Source: Candidatus Epulonipiscium sp.
GTDB taxonomy: Bacteria; Bacillota; Clostridia; Lachnospirales; Defluviitaleaceae
DNA: 33,119 bases
Reading direction: 5' to 3'
NCBI GenBank assembly: GCA_012519955.1
Contig: JAAYPH010000217.1
Coordinates: 1 to 33,119 of the forward strand
The position numbers and the translations under genes were made by a program. The notes under the pieces were generated by a model. It had not been told where the DNA came from and did no database searches. It saw only the letters and a program-made list of their open reading frames with translations. Below are positions 1 through 6,615 of this stretch, one piece after another (position 1 is the first letter of the stretch; every line of letters starts with the position of its first letter).

Positions 1-66
1 GAGCATTGTTTTCTGCGCCATCAAGGGTGGCGGAAGCTAACCATCAACTACAACTTGAGCTTTTAA
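1..66 (+). other. Possible 3' tail of a gene entering from the left edge
   Basis: Frame 1 is open from the window edge to a TAA at 64-66 and reads EHCFLRHQGWRKLTINYNLSF. These bases are visibly richer in GC than the neighbourhood. A weak hairpin (AAGTGA at 79-84 with TCACTT at 97-102, then a short T run) follows on the same strand, which fits a gene end. The next frame is also open for 12 codons, so the reading frame is not certain. The Lys/Thr/Ile/Asn-Tyr-Asn ending faintly recalls C-termini of large serine recombinases, but 21 residues cannot prove a family. Confidence 0.25.
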
Positions 67-147
67 AACTTCCAGATGAAGTGATTTTTTTATATCTCAC
101 TTTTTCATAAGCTACTTTACACTACCGTATTGATACCATTTATTTTA

Positions 148-762
148 TTATTTTGAACCTCTGTCTTGCCGCTTTAGTTTCATTAATAATTCAATTTCAG
201 CCTTTAATTCAAGCAACAGATCCTCTGAACTTTTCTCATCTCTTTTATTCACTAAAAGCAATAACTTTCCGCGTATGGATGAGCCAATCAAATTATGTAT
301 GACATCTATGTTTTCTTTTTCTATATAGCCTTCTTCAGCACATTTACAAATGCATTCCTTTAAAAGTATCCCGATGGATAATTTCTTATCTCCCTTTAGC
401 AGCTCAATTGGAATATTGCCTAAATCTTCAATGTAAATTAACTGAAACATATCCGGGTTTGCAGTAAAGTATTTAAAATATGCATCCGTATATGCTATTA
501 ACTGCTCAATACAGTTCAAATTTTCATTTTTAGACTCTATCATATATTGATAGCATTCTTCAAAAAAATCGAAAGCACAATAGGCTAACAATTCCTTAAT
601 ATCTTTAAAATAATTGTATAAGGTTGCATATGAATAGCCTGCCACATCACCAATCTTTCTAGCTGTAAGCCCTTTCACACCTTCTTCCTTTATGATTGCT
701 TTAGCAGCTTCAATAAAGTATTTCATCATTCTTTGTTTTTGTATCTCTTTTTTATCGCTCAT
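148..762 (-). CDS. TetR/AcrR-family transcriptional regulator
   Basis: A 204-residue one-component regulator of the usual TetR length. The N-terminal helix-turn-helix covers about residues 10-55, with the typical run ARKIGDVAGYSYATLYNYF, where TLYNYF is the recognition-helix signature. The rest is a helical ligand and dimerisation domain with no recognisable effector pocket. The start ATG follows a modest GGTGAG ribosome site. Upstream is a good sigma-A promoter with a perfect 25-bp palindrome directly behind its -10 box, the classic layout of an autorepressing TetR. Its other target is not evident: the next gene upstream (GNAT) is separated by a terminator, and whatever lies downstream is outside the window. 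Family call is firm; effector and regulon unknown. Confidence 0.9.
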   Translation of the reverse strand: MSDKKEIQKQRMMKYFIEAAKAIIKEEGVKGLTARKIGDVAGYSYATLYNYFKDIKELLAYCAFDFFEECYQYMIESKNENLNCIEQLIAYTDAYFKYFTANPDMFQLIYIEDLGNIPIELLKGDKKLSIGILLKECICKCAEEGYIEKENIDVIHNLIGSSIRGKLLLLVNKRDEKSSEDLLLELKAEIELLMKLKRQDRGSK

Positions 763-801
763 TTACTCTCACCAATCTATAAATTATTATTAATACTGTT
801 C

Positions 802-826
802 ATTAAATTAACATTGTTAATTTAAT
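802..826. promoter_or_regulatory. Perfect palindrome, candidate TetR operator
   Basis: A 25-bp perfect inverted repeat with arms ATTAAATTAACA and TGTTAATTTAAT around one central T. It starts at the -10 box of the tetR promoter and covers the expected transcription start, so a bound dimer would block initiation. Assignment to the adjacent TetR protein is inferred from position. Confidence 0.65.
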
Positions 827-853
827 TCTAGAATTAAGATTCTATTTTGTCAA
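825..853 (-). promoter_or_regulatory. Sigma-A promoter of the tetR gene
   Basis: TTGACA (848-853) and TAGAAT (825-830) are separated by 17 bp, a near-consensus vegetative promoter reading leftwards into the TetR gene. Confidence 0.75.
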
Positions 854-863
854 TTGTTTTTTT

Positions 864-906
864 AAAAAAATAACCAGTCGAAGTGAATCTAAGTCACTCC
901 AACTGG
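864..906 (-). terminator. Intrinsic terminator between the GNAT unit and tetR
   Basis: On the minus strand a hairpin of two 5-bp stems (CCAGT/ACTGG outer, AGTGA/TCACT inner, separated by a 3x3 internal loop) is followed by TTATTTTTTT. It ends the GNAT transcript before the tetR promoter. Confidence 0.75.
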
Positions 907-946
907 CTCCATTGGTCTCATTATTATTTTTTCAAAATTTTATCCA

Positions 947-1036
947 TTACTTTAACTTTGCTAGCTCATCAAACAGTGTATCCTTTTTTGCTTTTGCAAC
1001 ATAGAGGGAATAAACACTTGCAACGCTTTTAGTAAA
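947..1036 (-). pseudogene. Coding remnant in frame behind the GNAT stop
   Basis: Directly after the TGA of the acetyltransferase gene the same frame stays open for 29 codons to a TAA. The translation is protein-like (it contains KSVASVYSLYVAKAKK and ends DELAKLK). There is no start codon and no ribosome site, so this is either the tail of a decayed gene or an extension of the acetyltransferase cut off by a nonsense change. I do not recognise the family. Confidence 0.4.
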
Positions 1037-1510
1037 TCACTTATTTAATATATCCAATTCCATGTAAAGAGCACCTTCAATAGGATTAAATCTATAAGGT
1101 TCAATGGGATAAAATCCTAATGTTTGATACAAAGAAATTGCTTGTTTCATGGATGGCAAAGTATCTAATCTCATAAAGCGATAACCCCGAACTTTATCCT
1201 CTTCAATGATAGCCTTAGTTAACATTTTTCCAATACCTTTCCCTTTCCAATTAGGTTGCACATACAATCTCTTCATTTCACAAATGTTATGATTAATCTT
1301 CCTTAAAGCCACACACCCTACAACTTGCTCATTTTGCCGAGCCAACAATAAACATCCATCTGGCATCCCATACATTTTGGAGATATTATTTAGTTCTTCA
1401 TCAAAATTTTGAAATTCTAAGCTAATTCCTAATGATTCTGAATACTCTATAAAAAGTTTCTTTGCATGATTAAAATCATCATCTGTAAAAGCCTTTATAA
1501 TACTTATCAT
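1037..1510 (-). CDS. GNAT-family N-acetyltransferase
   Basis: A 157-residue single-domain acetyltransferase, predicted to move an acetyl group from acetyl-CoA to an unidentified amine. The acetyl-CoA pyrophosphate-binding motif A is clear at about residues 87-99 (QPNWKGKGIGKML), preceded by the beta-4 strand MKRLYV and followed by the C-terminal LYQTLGFYPIEPY segment typical of the family. Length is normal for a GNAT domain. The ATG has a GGGGGAT-type ribosome site. The gene is a single unit ended by the hairpin at 864-906. A coding remnant follows its stop in the same frame, so the protein may once have been longer or fused. Substrate cannot be told from sequence. Confidence 0.9.
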   Translation of the reverse strand: MISIIKAFTDDDFNHAKKLFIEYSESLGISLEFQNFDEELNNISKMYGMPDGCLLLARQNEQVVGCVALRKINHNICEMKRLYVQPNWKGKGIGKMLTKAIIEEDKVRGYRFMRLDTLPSMKQAISLYQTLGFYPIEPYRFNPIEGALYMELDILNK

Positions 1511-1533
1511 ATTGATATCCCCCTCACCAATTT

Positions 1534-1550
1534 ATGACACTGTCATTATA
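1534..1550 (-). promoter_or_regulatory. TATAAT box with overlapping 13-bp palindrome, GNAT gene
   Basis: A perfect TATAAT (1545-1550, minus strand) lies 35 bp before the GNAT start. The palindrome ATGACA-C-TGTCAT (1534-1546) overlaps the -10 and the start-point region, as an operator would. The -35 is poor (TAAAAA at 17 bp), so the promoter may need an activator. Confidence 0.4.
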
Positions 1551-1847
1551 TCGAATCTCTCTCTTAATTTTTACTGACCCTTAGTCCTCTCACATAATAG
1601 CATTTACTTTGCAGAACCTGTTATAATCTTCCTCTTAGACTATCTACAAAATAATAACATTTATTTGATGATCAGGACTATAACAACACCTGAATATTAT
1701 TCAATAATTTTCTAAAAGAAAAGCCTTACTTAAGGATCTTTCCCCAAAATAAGGCTCTACAAATATAGTTTGTTCCACCCATCACATAATTTTGTTACTG
1801 TGGAATCCATATATTTTTATAGGGATAATCTCATGAGGTAATACCCA
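1551..1847. other. Non-coding stretch upstream of the GNAT gene
   Basis: About 300 bp without a credible gene. It holds only the nitroreductase terminator at 1714-1756; the rest is AT-rich sequence in which I see no further conserved element. Confidence 0.5.
1714..1756 (-). terminator. Terminator of the nitroreductase gene (shared-sequence family)
   Basis: Minus-strand hairpin AGCCTTA/TAAGGCT with a loop containing GGGGAAAGATCC, followed by TTTTCTTTT. The distal arm and flank (TAGAGCCTTA on the minus strand) recur in the terminators at 5702-5742 and 6555-6594. Confidence 0.7.
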
Positions 1848-2516
1848 TCAAAAATCTATCACCCACTCAAAGTTTTCCCTTCCTGCTCCTAGCTCAAAAT
1901 GATATTTTATAAGTCCCAGATCAACTCCGGAAAAAACACCATTATCACAGGTAATTTTCACTTTATTTCCTTTACCAATGATATAGAAAGCCTGTTTATT
2001 CAGTGCTGTGGGTGCAAGAAGTGCCGCTTCGACACCATTCTTAAACCAATTCGGCATAGCTCCTTCATAGCTGCTTACTTTAGATGGCTTTTTTGATTTG
2101 TGTGGAACACCTTGTGTTGCACCATAGCCAATCGCAACAACACCGATGACACGACCTTCTCCTGCTTTTTTAGATACACTCTTCCTGTTGTAAGTGCCGC
2201 CCACATACCAGGTATTTAACCCCAAAGTCTGAGCACAGAGCATCAGATCCGCGCTGCAATATCCCAGTTTTTCATCCAGATCCTTATTGTCCGGCCCTGC
2301 CAGCACCAGATAATTCTTTACTCCCTTTGCCAGAATGAGCTTAACAACAGCACCAAATGCCGATGTGTCATCTGTTACCAGTTTAATGTTTAAGTTATAT
2401 TTTCGGTTATTCTCGTCAATTCTCTGATTCATTAATGTCACAATTTCCGCTGGGATTACCTGATCCGTATACTTCCGAACCGTATGTCTAGTATGCATAG
2501 CTTCTTTCATATCCAT
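1848..2516 (-). CDS. Nitroreductase-family flavoprotein
   Basis: A 222-residue protein of the nitroreductase fold, which binds FMN and reduces nitro compounds, quinones or flavins with NAD(P)H. The N-terminal MKEAMHTRHTVRKYTD is the characteristic start, whose Arg residues contact FMN phosphate. The middle segment CSADLMLCAQTLGLNTWYVGG matches the helix over the flavin, and the C-terminal part holds a second half (PNWFKNGVEAALLAPTALNKQ) as in the putative-TM-nitroreductase subgroup. The ATG has a GGGGAG ribosome site 8 bp upstream. The gene is monocistronic with its own terminator. Physiological substrate is unknown. Confidence 0.85.
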   Translation of the reverse strand: MDMKEAMHTRHTVRKYTDQVIPAEIVTLMNQRIDENNRKYNLNIKLVTDDTSAFGAVVKLILAKGVKNYLVLAGPDNKDLDEKLGYCSADLMLCAQTLGLNTWYVGGTYNRKSVSKKAGEGRVIGVVAIGYGATQGVPHKSKKPSKVSSYEGAMPNWFKNGVEAALLAPTALNKQAFYIIGKGNKVKITCDNGVFSGVDLGLIKYHFELGAGRENFEWVIDF

Positions 2517-2585
2517 TTTATTTCTCCCCTAAGATTACTAATCATACTATTTATATAAAAATAACATCGAAATTACTCTTAGATA

Positions 2586-3764
2586 CTATCTAGGCGTATA
2601 AAAATTTTGCGTGTAATACACATGATACTCTCCACCAAAACTTACGCCCACTCCCAGTCTTTTAAAATCACCCAATATATTTTTTCTATGCCCCTCAGAA
2701 TTCATCCATCCTTCATGGGCATAAATAGCATTACTTTGTCCTGCAGCAATGTTTTCTCCTGCCCTACTATACATTATCCCTTGATTTTTCATTCTATCGA
2801 AAGGACTTTGCCCTTTTAGATTGGTATGACTAAAGAAATTCCCTGTTACCATATCTATACTATGGAGTAAACTCGATTTGGCTGCTTTATCATCCCAGAC
2901 AAAGGGCTTCAAACCATTTCTAACTCTTACTGAATTTGCAAGATCAAACACCTGCATTTCATATGCTTTCACCAATTCATTGCTTGGTTTTCCATAAAAG
3001 CCATTTAGTGAATGTTCCGTATTCTTTTCAATAATAAGAACGGATGTTACTGTTTGATTTCGATGGATATCATAGAAAATAGTAACATAAGAATGATCTA
3101 TGGAAAAAGTATTAGCTTCTTTTTTATCCGCACTCAATAAATATCTTGTATTTCCTTTTTGGATATATGAGAGAGGTTCTCCATAGGCCTTTTTTACGTC
3201 TGCACTGGTCGAACCGAATTTAATTCCTTTTTTGGATTGCCAGTTAGTTGAATTCGTATATAAACCAACTACCTTGCCATCTTTAATTCCTACTTGTATG
3301 TAATTCTTGTAATCTTTATTGTATATAAACCATGTAAAGCCATATTCAGAAACATCTTGCCTGTCAGGCTCTCCCAATTGATTTATAACATGTTCCTTGC
3401 TGTCTCCAATGGCTATATTATATAAAACGAACTCTGCATTATTAACCTGAGGTACTTCCTTCTTATCATTATTATTTATAACAGGCTCATTGCCATCACT
3501 ATAAATATATGTAGAACCTGTATTTTCATCATAAGCCACATTCTTTCCTAAAATCTGCGCAACAGTACGCATAGGAAGATAGGTTGTACCATTGTAGATC
3601 ATAGGTTTTTGAGGGAGTTCTGCTCTGGTTCCTTCTACATAAATAGGCATATCTCTAAAAATGACCTGAATATTTTTAATAACCTCTGCTGCGTTAACAT
3701 TGAAGTTAGTAAATAGGATTGCTGCAGCACTAAATCCTAAGATAAAATATTTAAAGCGTTTCAT
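2586..3764 (-). CDS. Secreted CAP (SCP/PR1) domain protein with a copper-amine-oxidase-like N-terminal domain
   Basis: A 392-residue exported protein in three parts. Residues 1-25 are a signal peptide (KRF, hydrophobic core, then VNAAEV). Residues about 33-95 form a copper amine oxidase N-terminal-like repeat domain (YVEGTRAELPQKPMIYNGTTY then LPMRTVAQILGKNVAYD), a stalk common on clostridial surface proteins that does not itself imply oxidase activity. Residues about 115-245 resemble the CAP-associated domain, and 265-392 are the CAP domain, with the conserved HSIDMVTGNFFSHTNLKG, AGENIA and GWMNSEGHRKNIL motifs. The ATG has an AGGAGGTG site. In B. subtilis the YkwD/YlbC group has this CAP type, but its role is not settled. 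Likely extracellular or wall-associated. Confidence 0.9.
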   Translation of the reverse strand: MKRFKYFILGFSAAAILFTNFNVNAAEVIKNIQVIFRDMPIYVEGTRAELPQKPMIYNGTTYLPMRTVAQILGKNVAYDENTGSTYIYSDGNEPVINNNDKKEVPQVNNAEFVLYNIAIGDSKEHVINQLGEPDRQDVSEYGFTWFIYNKDYKNYIQVGIKDGKVVGLYTNSTNWQSKKGIKFGSTSADVKKAYGEPLSYIQKGNTRYLLSADKKEANTFSIDHSYVTIFYDIHRNQTVTSVLIIEKNTEHSLNGFYGKPSNELVKAYEMQVFDLANSVRVRNGLKPFVWDDKAAKSSLLHSIDMVTGNFFSHTNLKGQSPFDRMKNQGIMYSRAGENIAAGQSNAIYAHEGWMNSEGHRKNILGDFKRLGVGVSFGGEYHVYYTQNFYTPR

Positions 3765-3803
3765 AAAACACCTCCTAAATGTTTTCAGCTAAATTTTTTA
3801 AGT

Positions 3804-3832
3804 ATTATACCATGAAAAAGCATCGAGTTAAA
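3804..3832 (-). promoter_or_regulatory. Promoter of the CAP-domain gene
   Basis: Minus-strand TATAAT (3804-3809) preceded by TGG, giving an extended -10, with a weak TTTAAC at 17 bp spacing. It sits 40 bp before the start codon. Confidence 0.5.
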
Positions 3833-3833
3833 C

Positions 3834-3868
3834 ACATATTGGATACCTTTCCAGAAAGATCAATATGT
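3834..3868 (-). terminator. Possible terminator of the DeoR-family gene
   Basis: An 8-bp stem ACATATTG/CAATATGT just after the stop codon, followed on the minus strand by GTTTAAC. The U tract is poor, so termination may be partial. Confidence 0.4.
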
Positions 3869-3876
3869 TTATTACT

Positions 3877-4638
3877 TTATATGAGCTTTACAGATAACTT
3901 TTGTAGCTTTGCCCTAATTCTATCGCTTATATCTGAATCAGTAATGATTCCATTGAAATCTTCTAATGCCGCAAATCTATAGGTGCTATCTACATCAAAT
4001 TTCTCCTTTTCCACAAGCAAAAATGCTTCCTTACTGTTAGAAATAACGACTTCTTTAACATTACCATCTTCTAAGCTTACGGTATGAGCACTATTGGTAG
4101 TTAAATTGACCCCTCCACTTCCTACAAAACCCTTATTAAAAATATATTTAGAAATATTTTTAACAACCTCCGAGCCTAAAACACCACCGGAACTATTGTC
4201 GTATATACCGCCTATACATATTATTTTTACAGTTTCATTATTATTAAACAAGGAAGGAATTATAGACATATTCGTTATTAACGTTATCTTTTTGGTATTA
4301 TTTGCTATTAATTGCGCCAGATAATAATTTATGCTTGAGGATTCTAAAAAAACTACATCTCCATCCGATATAAGATCAAAAGCTTTTTCAGCTATTAACT
4401 CCTTATTGTCAGAGTTTTCTTTTAACCTGGTACTTATAGGACTGCTTTCTAAAAACTTTCTCTTTAAAATAGCTCCCCCATAAGTCCTTTGAAGAAGCTG
4501 TTCAGCTTCTAATCTTTGCAAATCCTTTCTGATCATGCTTTCTGAAACATTAAAGAGCTCACTTAGTTCTTTTACTTTAACCCTGCCATTTTTATTGAGC
4601 AGCTCCAAAATCTGCTCTAATCTTTCTTCGGTAAACAT
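3877..4638 (-). CDS. DeoR/GlpR-family transcriptional regulator
   Basis: A 253-residue repressor of the DeoR family, the usual length. Residues 1-57 are the winged helix-turn-helix: EERLEQILELLNKNGRVKVK, then ELSELFNVSESMIRKDLQRLE, followed by the typical RTYGGA wing. Residues about 75-235 are the phosphosugar-binding DeoRC domain, with the IFLESSS-like loop (VVFLESSSINYYLAQ) and the GG..GxxxE region. The ATG follows GAGGTG by 5 bp and a strong promoter lies upstream. It is divergent from a HAD phosphatase gene, which would suit control of sugar-phosphate metabolism, but the effector is unknown. Confidence 0.9.
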   Translation of the reverse strand: MFTEERLEQILELLNKNGRVKVKELSELFNVSESMIRKDLQRLEAEQLLQRTYGGAILKRKFLESSPISTRLKENSDNKELIAEKAFDLISDGDVVFLESSSINYYLAQLIANNTKKITLITNMSIIPSLFNNNETVKIICIGGIYDNSSGGVLGSEVVKNISKYIFNKGFVGSGGVNLTTNSAHTVSLEDGNVKEVVISNSKEAFLLVEKEKFDVDSTYRFAALEDFNGIITDSDISDRIRAKLQKLSVKLI

Positions 4639-4685
4639 CTAAACACCTCATCAATTATTATCATTTGTTCTCATTCTTAATTATT

Positions 4686-4714
4686 ATTATAACATAACGA
4701 CTCAAACGATACAA
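4686..4714 (-). promoter_or_regulatory. Sigma-A promoter of the DeoR-family gene
   Basis: TTGTAT (4709-4714) and a perfect TATAAT (4686-4691) separated by 17 bp, 48 bp before the start codon. Confidence 0.7.
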
Positions 4715-4780
4715 AAAAACTTGCACAACAGCAAAAAATGATATAAAATAATAATAAACAGAATCAAATAGTAATATACA

Positions 4781-4842
4781 TTTACTAGAGCTACTCCAAT
4801 TACCATATAATTTAGCGTAATAGGGTAATGCCTAGCGTGATA
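4781..4842 (+). promoter_or_regulatory. Plus-strand promoter with 20-bp-spaced direct repeats
   Basis: A TATAAT (4806-4811) with TTTACT at 19 bp is followed at once by two near-identical decamers, TAGCGTAATA (4813-4822) and TAGCGTGATA (4833-4842), exactly 20 bp apart and therefore on the same helix face. The first covers the expected transcription start. This looks like an operator, possibly for the divergent DeoR-type regulator; the link is inferred. Confidence 0.45.
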
Positions 4843-4856
4843 ATTTATGTGGTTGG

Positions 4857-4918
4857 GTATCCTTAAAACGAATCGAGTAACCTATTATTTTAAGGATACC
4901 TAATTTTTCTTTATAGAA
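4857..4918 (+). terminator. Plus-strand intrinsic terminator ahead of the HAD gene
   Basis: A 13-bp perfect stem GGTATCCTTAAAA / TTTTAAGGATACC with a 19-nt loop is followed by TAATTTTTC. It lies 90 bp before the HAD gene, with no gene before it on this strand, so it ends either an attenuated leader or a separate short RNA starting near 4818. Confidence 0.65.
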
Positions 4919-4945
4919 AAATATTCGCAGTTAAAAAAGTTACTC

Positions 4946-4975
4946 TTGCCATTTAAAATGCGGCAGCCGTACAAT
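4946..4975 (+). promoter_or_regulatory. Promoter of the HAD phosphatase gene
   Basis: TTGCCA (4946-4951) and TACAAT (4970-4975) with an 18-bp spacer, downstream of the terminator at 4857-4918. The HAD gene can thus be transcribed independently of the upstream promoter. Confidence 0.6.
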
Positions 4976-5005
4976 ACTTATTAAGTCTGAATAATGGAGG
5001 ATAAT

Positions 5006-5638
5006 ATGTATAACTGTATTATATTTGATATTGACGGTACACTTATTGACAACGAAACCGCAGACCTTTTATCTCTTCAAAGAGTAGTATATGAAGAACT
5101 TAATAAGAATTTGAGTTTGGATGAATTAAGGTTTTCATTAGGTATTCCCAGTGAAATATCCTTACGTCAGCTTGGAATCAATAATGTTTCAGAGGCCTGT
5201 AACAAATGGAATAAATACTTTAAAGAATATTTTCAGCATGTAAAAATTTTTGATGGCATTAAGGAAACTTTGATGAAACTGAATCAAATGGAAATACTGA
5301 CTGGCATAGTCACTTCAAAAACAAAAGAAGAATTTCTAAATGATTTTATACCAATGGGCTTAAATGATTATTTTAAGATAGTAGTTTGCGCAGATGATAC
5401 TGAAAAACATAAACCTCATCCGGACCCAATTCTACATTTTCTTAAACAATCCGGTGCAGATAAATCAAAGGCAATATATATAGGTGACACCAAATATGAT
5501 ATGGAATGTGCATTAGGCGCTGGCATTGACTTCGCCTTAGCGTTATGGGGTGCCAAATCATCAACAGGAATCAATGCAAACTATATTCTTGATCATCCTA
5601 AACAAATATTAGAACTTATAAATGCGCCTATGGCATAA
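5006..5638 (+). CDS. HAD-superfamily hydrolase, phosphoglycolate-phosphatase-like
   Basis: A 210-residue soluble phosphatase of HAD subfamily I with a helical cap. Motif I is FDIDGT (nucleophile Asp8 and acid/base Asp10). Motif II is the Thr/Ser of IVTSKTKEEF, motif III the Lys of EKHKPHPDP, and motif IV GDTKYD. These match the Gph/PpaX/beta-phosphoglucomutase branch, which acts on small phosphorylated metabolites or pyrophosphate. I place the start at the second in-frame ATG because GGAGG lies 5 bp before it; the earlier ATG four codons upstream overlaps that site. It is divergent from a DeoR-family gene. The exact substrate is not readable. Confidence 0.88.
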   Translation: MYNCIIFDIDGTLIDNETADLLSLQRVVYEELNKNLSLDELRFSLGIPSEISLRQLGINNVSEACNKWNKYFKEYFQHVKIFDGIKETLMKLNQMEILTGIVTSKTKEEFLNDFIPMGLNDYFKIVVCADDTEKHKPHPDPILHFLKQSGADKSKAIYIGDTKYDMECALGAGIDFALALWGAKSSTGINANYILDHPKQILELINAPMA

Positions 5639-5701
5639 TAAAAGCAGAAAAATATTTATTCCCGATTTTTTTCATTATAGCAATTCAATACTTTTCTAAG
5701 C

Positions 5702-5742
5702 AAAAAAGCCTTACCTTGAGAATCTCTTCTCAAAGTAAGGCT
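5702..5742. terminator. Bidirectional terminator between the HAD and Uma2 genes
   Basis: Stem AGCCTTAC/GTAAGGCT continued by TTGAGA/TCTCAA with a 6-nt loop. The left flank is AAAAAA (a U6 tract for the minus strand) and the right flank CTATTT. It serves the convergent genes ending at 5638 and 5781, and closely resembles the ssrA terminator in its right arm and flank. Confidence 0.8.
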
Positions 5743-5780
5743 CTATTTCCGTATTATGTATACTCTTTACACCTTTAATT

Positions 5781-6347
5781 TCAAGCAAAGAGTGAATCTA
5801 AAGAAACTGAAAATCCTGGTAAAACAAAGGAACATATTTCACCAGTATTGACTTTTATATCCGCCTGCTCATAGAGTCCATCATTATTTAAACAATAAAC
5901 TGTGATAGCATTTTTCATTGGATTAACAATCCAATATTCTTTTACTCCATATTGCATATATAAATTCAATTTAGTAATTAAATCATGGGATTGATTCGAA
6001 GGGCTTAGGATTTCGACAATAAGAGTTGGAACACCGATATATTTATTTTCATTCAATCCAGTCTTATCACATATAATACTTAAATCCGGAATAACAATTG
6101 TCTTTGCTGAAATCCCCTCTTTTTTCAGCTCTATATCATATGGAGCCTGAAATACTTCACAAGTACTCCCTTTTCCTTCTAAATAGAGCATAAATTTTGT
6201 ATTAAGTCTTCCGGAAATTCTTTGATGTTTTGTAGATGGAGATGGGGACATATAAATAATACCATCTATATATTCAATTATGGCATCATTTTTCTTTCTA
6301 AGTTCAATGTACTCTTCAAAAGAAGCATAAGCATTGGAAGCCAACAC
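5781..6347 (-). CDS. Uma2-family (DUF820) restriction-endonuclease-fold protein
   Basis: A 188-residue protein of the Uma2/DUF820 group, a PD-(D/E)XK nuclease-like fold common in cyanobacteria and Firmicutes, whose function is not established. Visible signature parts are EYIDGIIYMSPSPSTKHQRI, the acidic IPDLSIICD and PTLIVEILSPSNQSHDLITK followed by YMQYGVKEYWIVNP; the Asp of PDLSII and the Glu of VEILSP fit the metal-binding positions. The start is a GTG (or the next TTG codon) behind GAGGT; no ATG is in frame nearby, so the start is uncertain by a codon or two. It stands alone, with its own terminator shared with the convergent HAD gene. Confidence 0.88.
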   Translation of the reverse strand: MLASNAYASFEEYIELRKKNDAIIEYIDGIIYMSPSPSTKHQRISGRLNTKFMLYLEGKGSTCEVFQAPYDIELKKEGISAKTIVIPDLSIICDKTGLNENKYIGVPTLIVEILSPSNQSHDLITKLNLYMQYGVKEYWIVNPMKNAITVYCLNNDGLYEQADIKVNTGEICSFVLPGFSVSLDSLFA

Positions 6348-6554
6348 ATTACCTCATCCCTTCCATAATACTCTTATATACAAATAGTATAGCATATAGA
6401 ATGTTATTATTGTAAAAAATCTATAAGAAAATTTTATATCCACTTAAATAATAGTTTGAACAAATTGAATTCTAATTATTATTTTTCACTTGGATATATC
6501 TGTTAAGAATTAGATTTGTTCCTTCTTAATCATTTTTTCATTAAATTAGGCTCA

Positions 6555-6594
6555 AAAACCAAAAAACCCTACTCAGATTTTCATCCAAGTAAGG
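6555..6594 (-). terminator. Terminator of ssrA
   Basis: On the minus strand CCTTACTTGGAT pairs over 12 bp (some G-U) with ATCTGAGTAGGG around a GAAA tetraloop, followed by TTTTTTGGTTTTT. It lies 21 nt past the tmRNA 3' end. Confidence 0.85.
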
Positions 6595-6615
6595 CTCTAT
6601 TTACGTGTATATGTA

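Noticed and set aside
4639..5005. Riboswitch or T-box leader ahead of the HAD gene
   Set aside because: The hairpin and U tract suggest attenuation, but no T-box, specifier loop or known aptamer core is visible.
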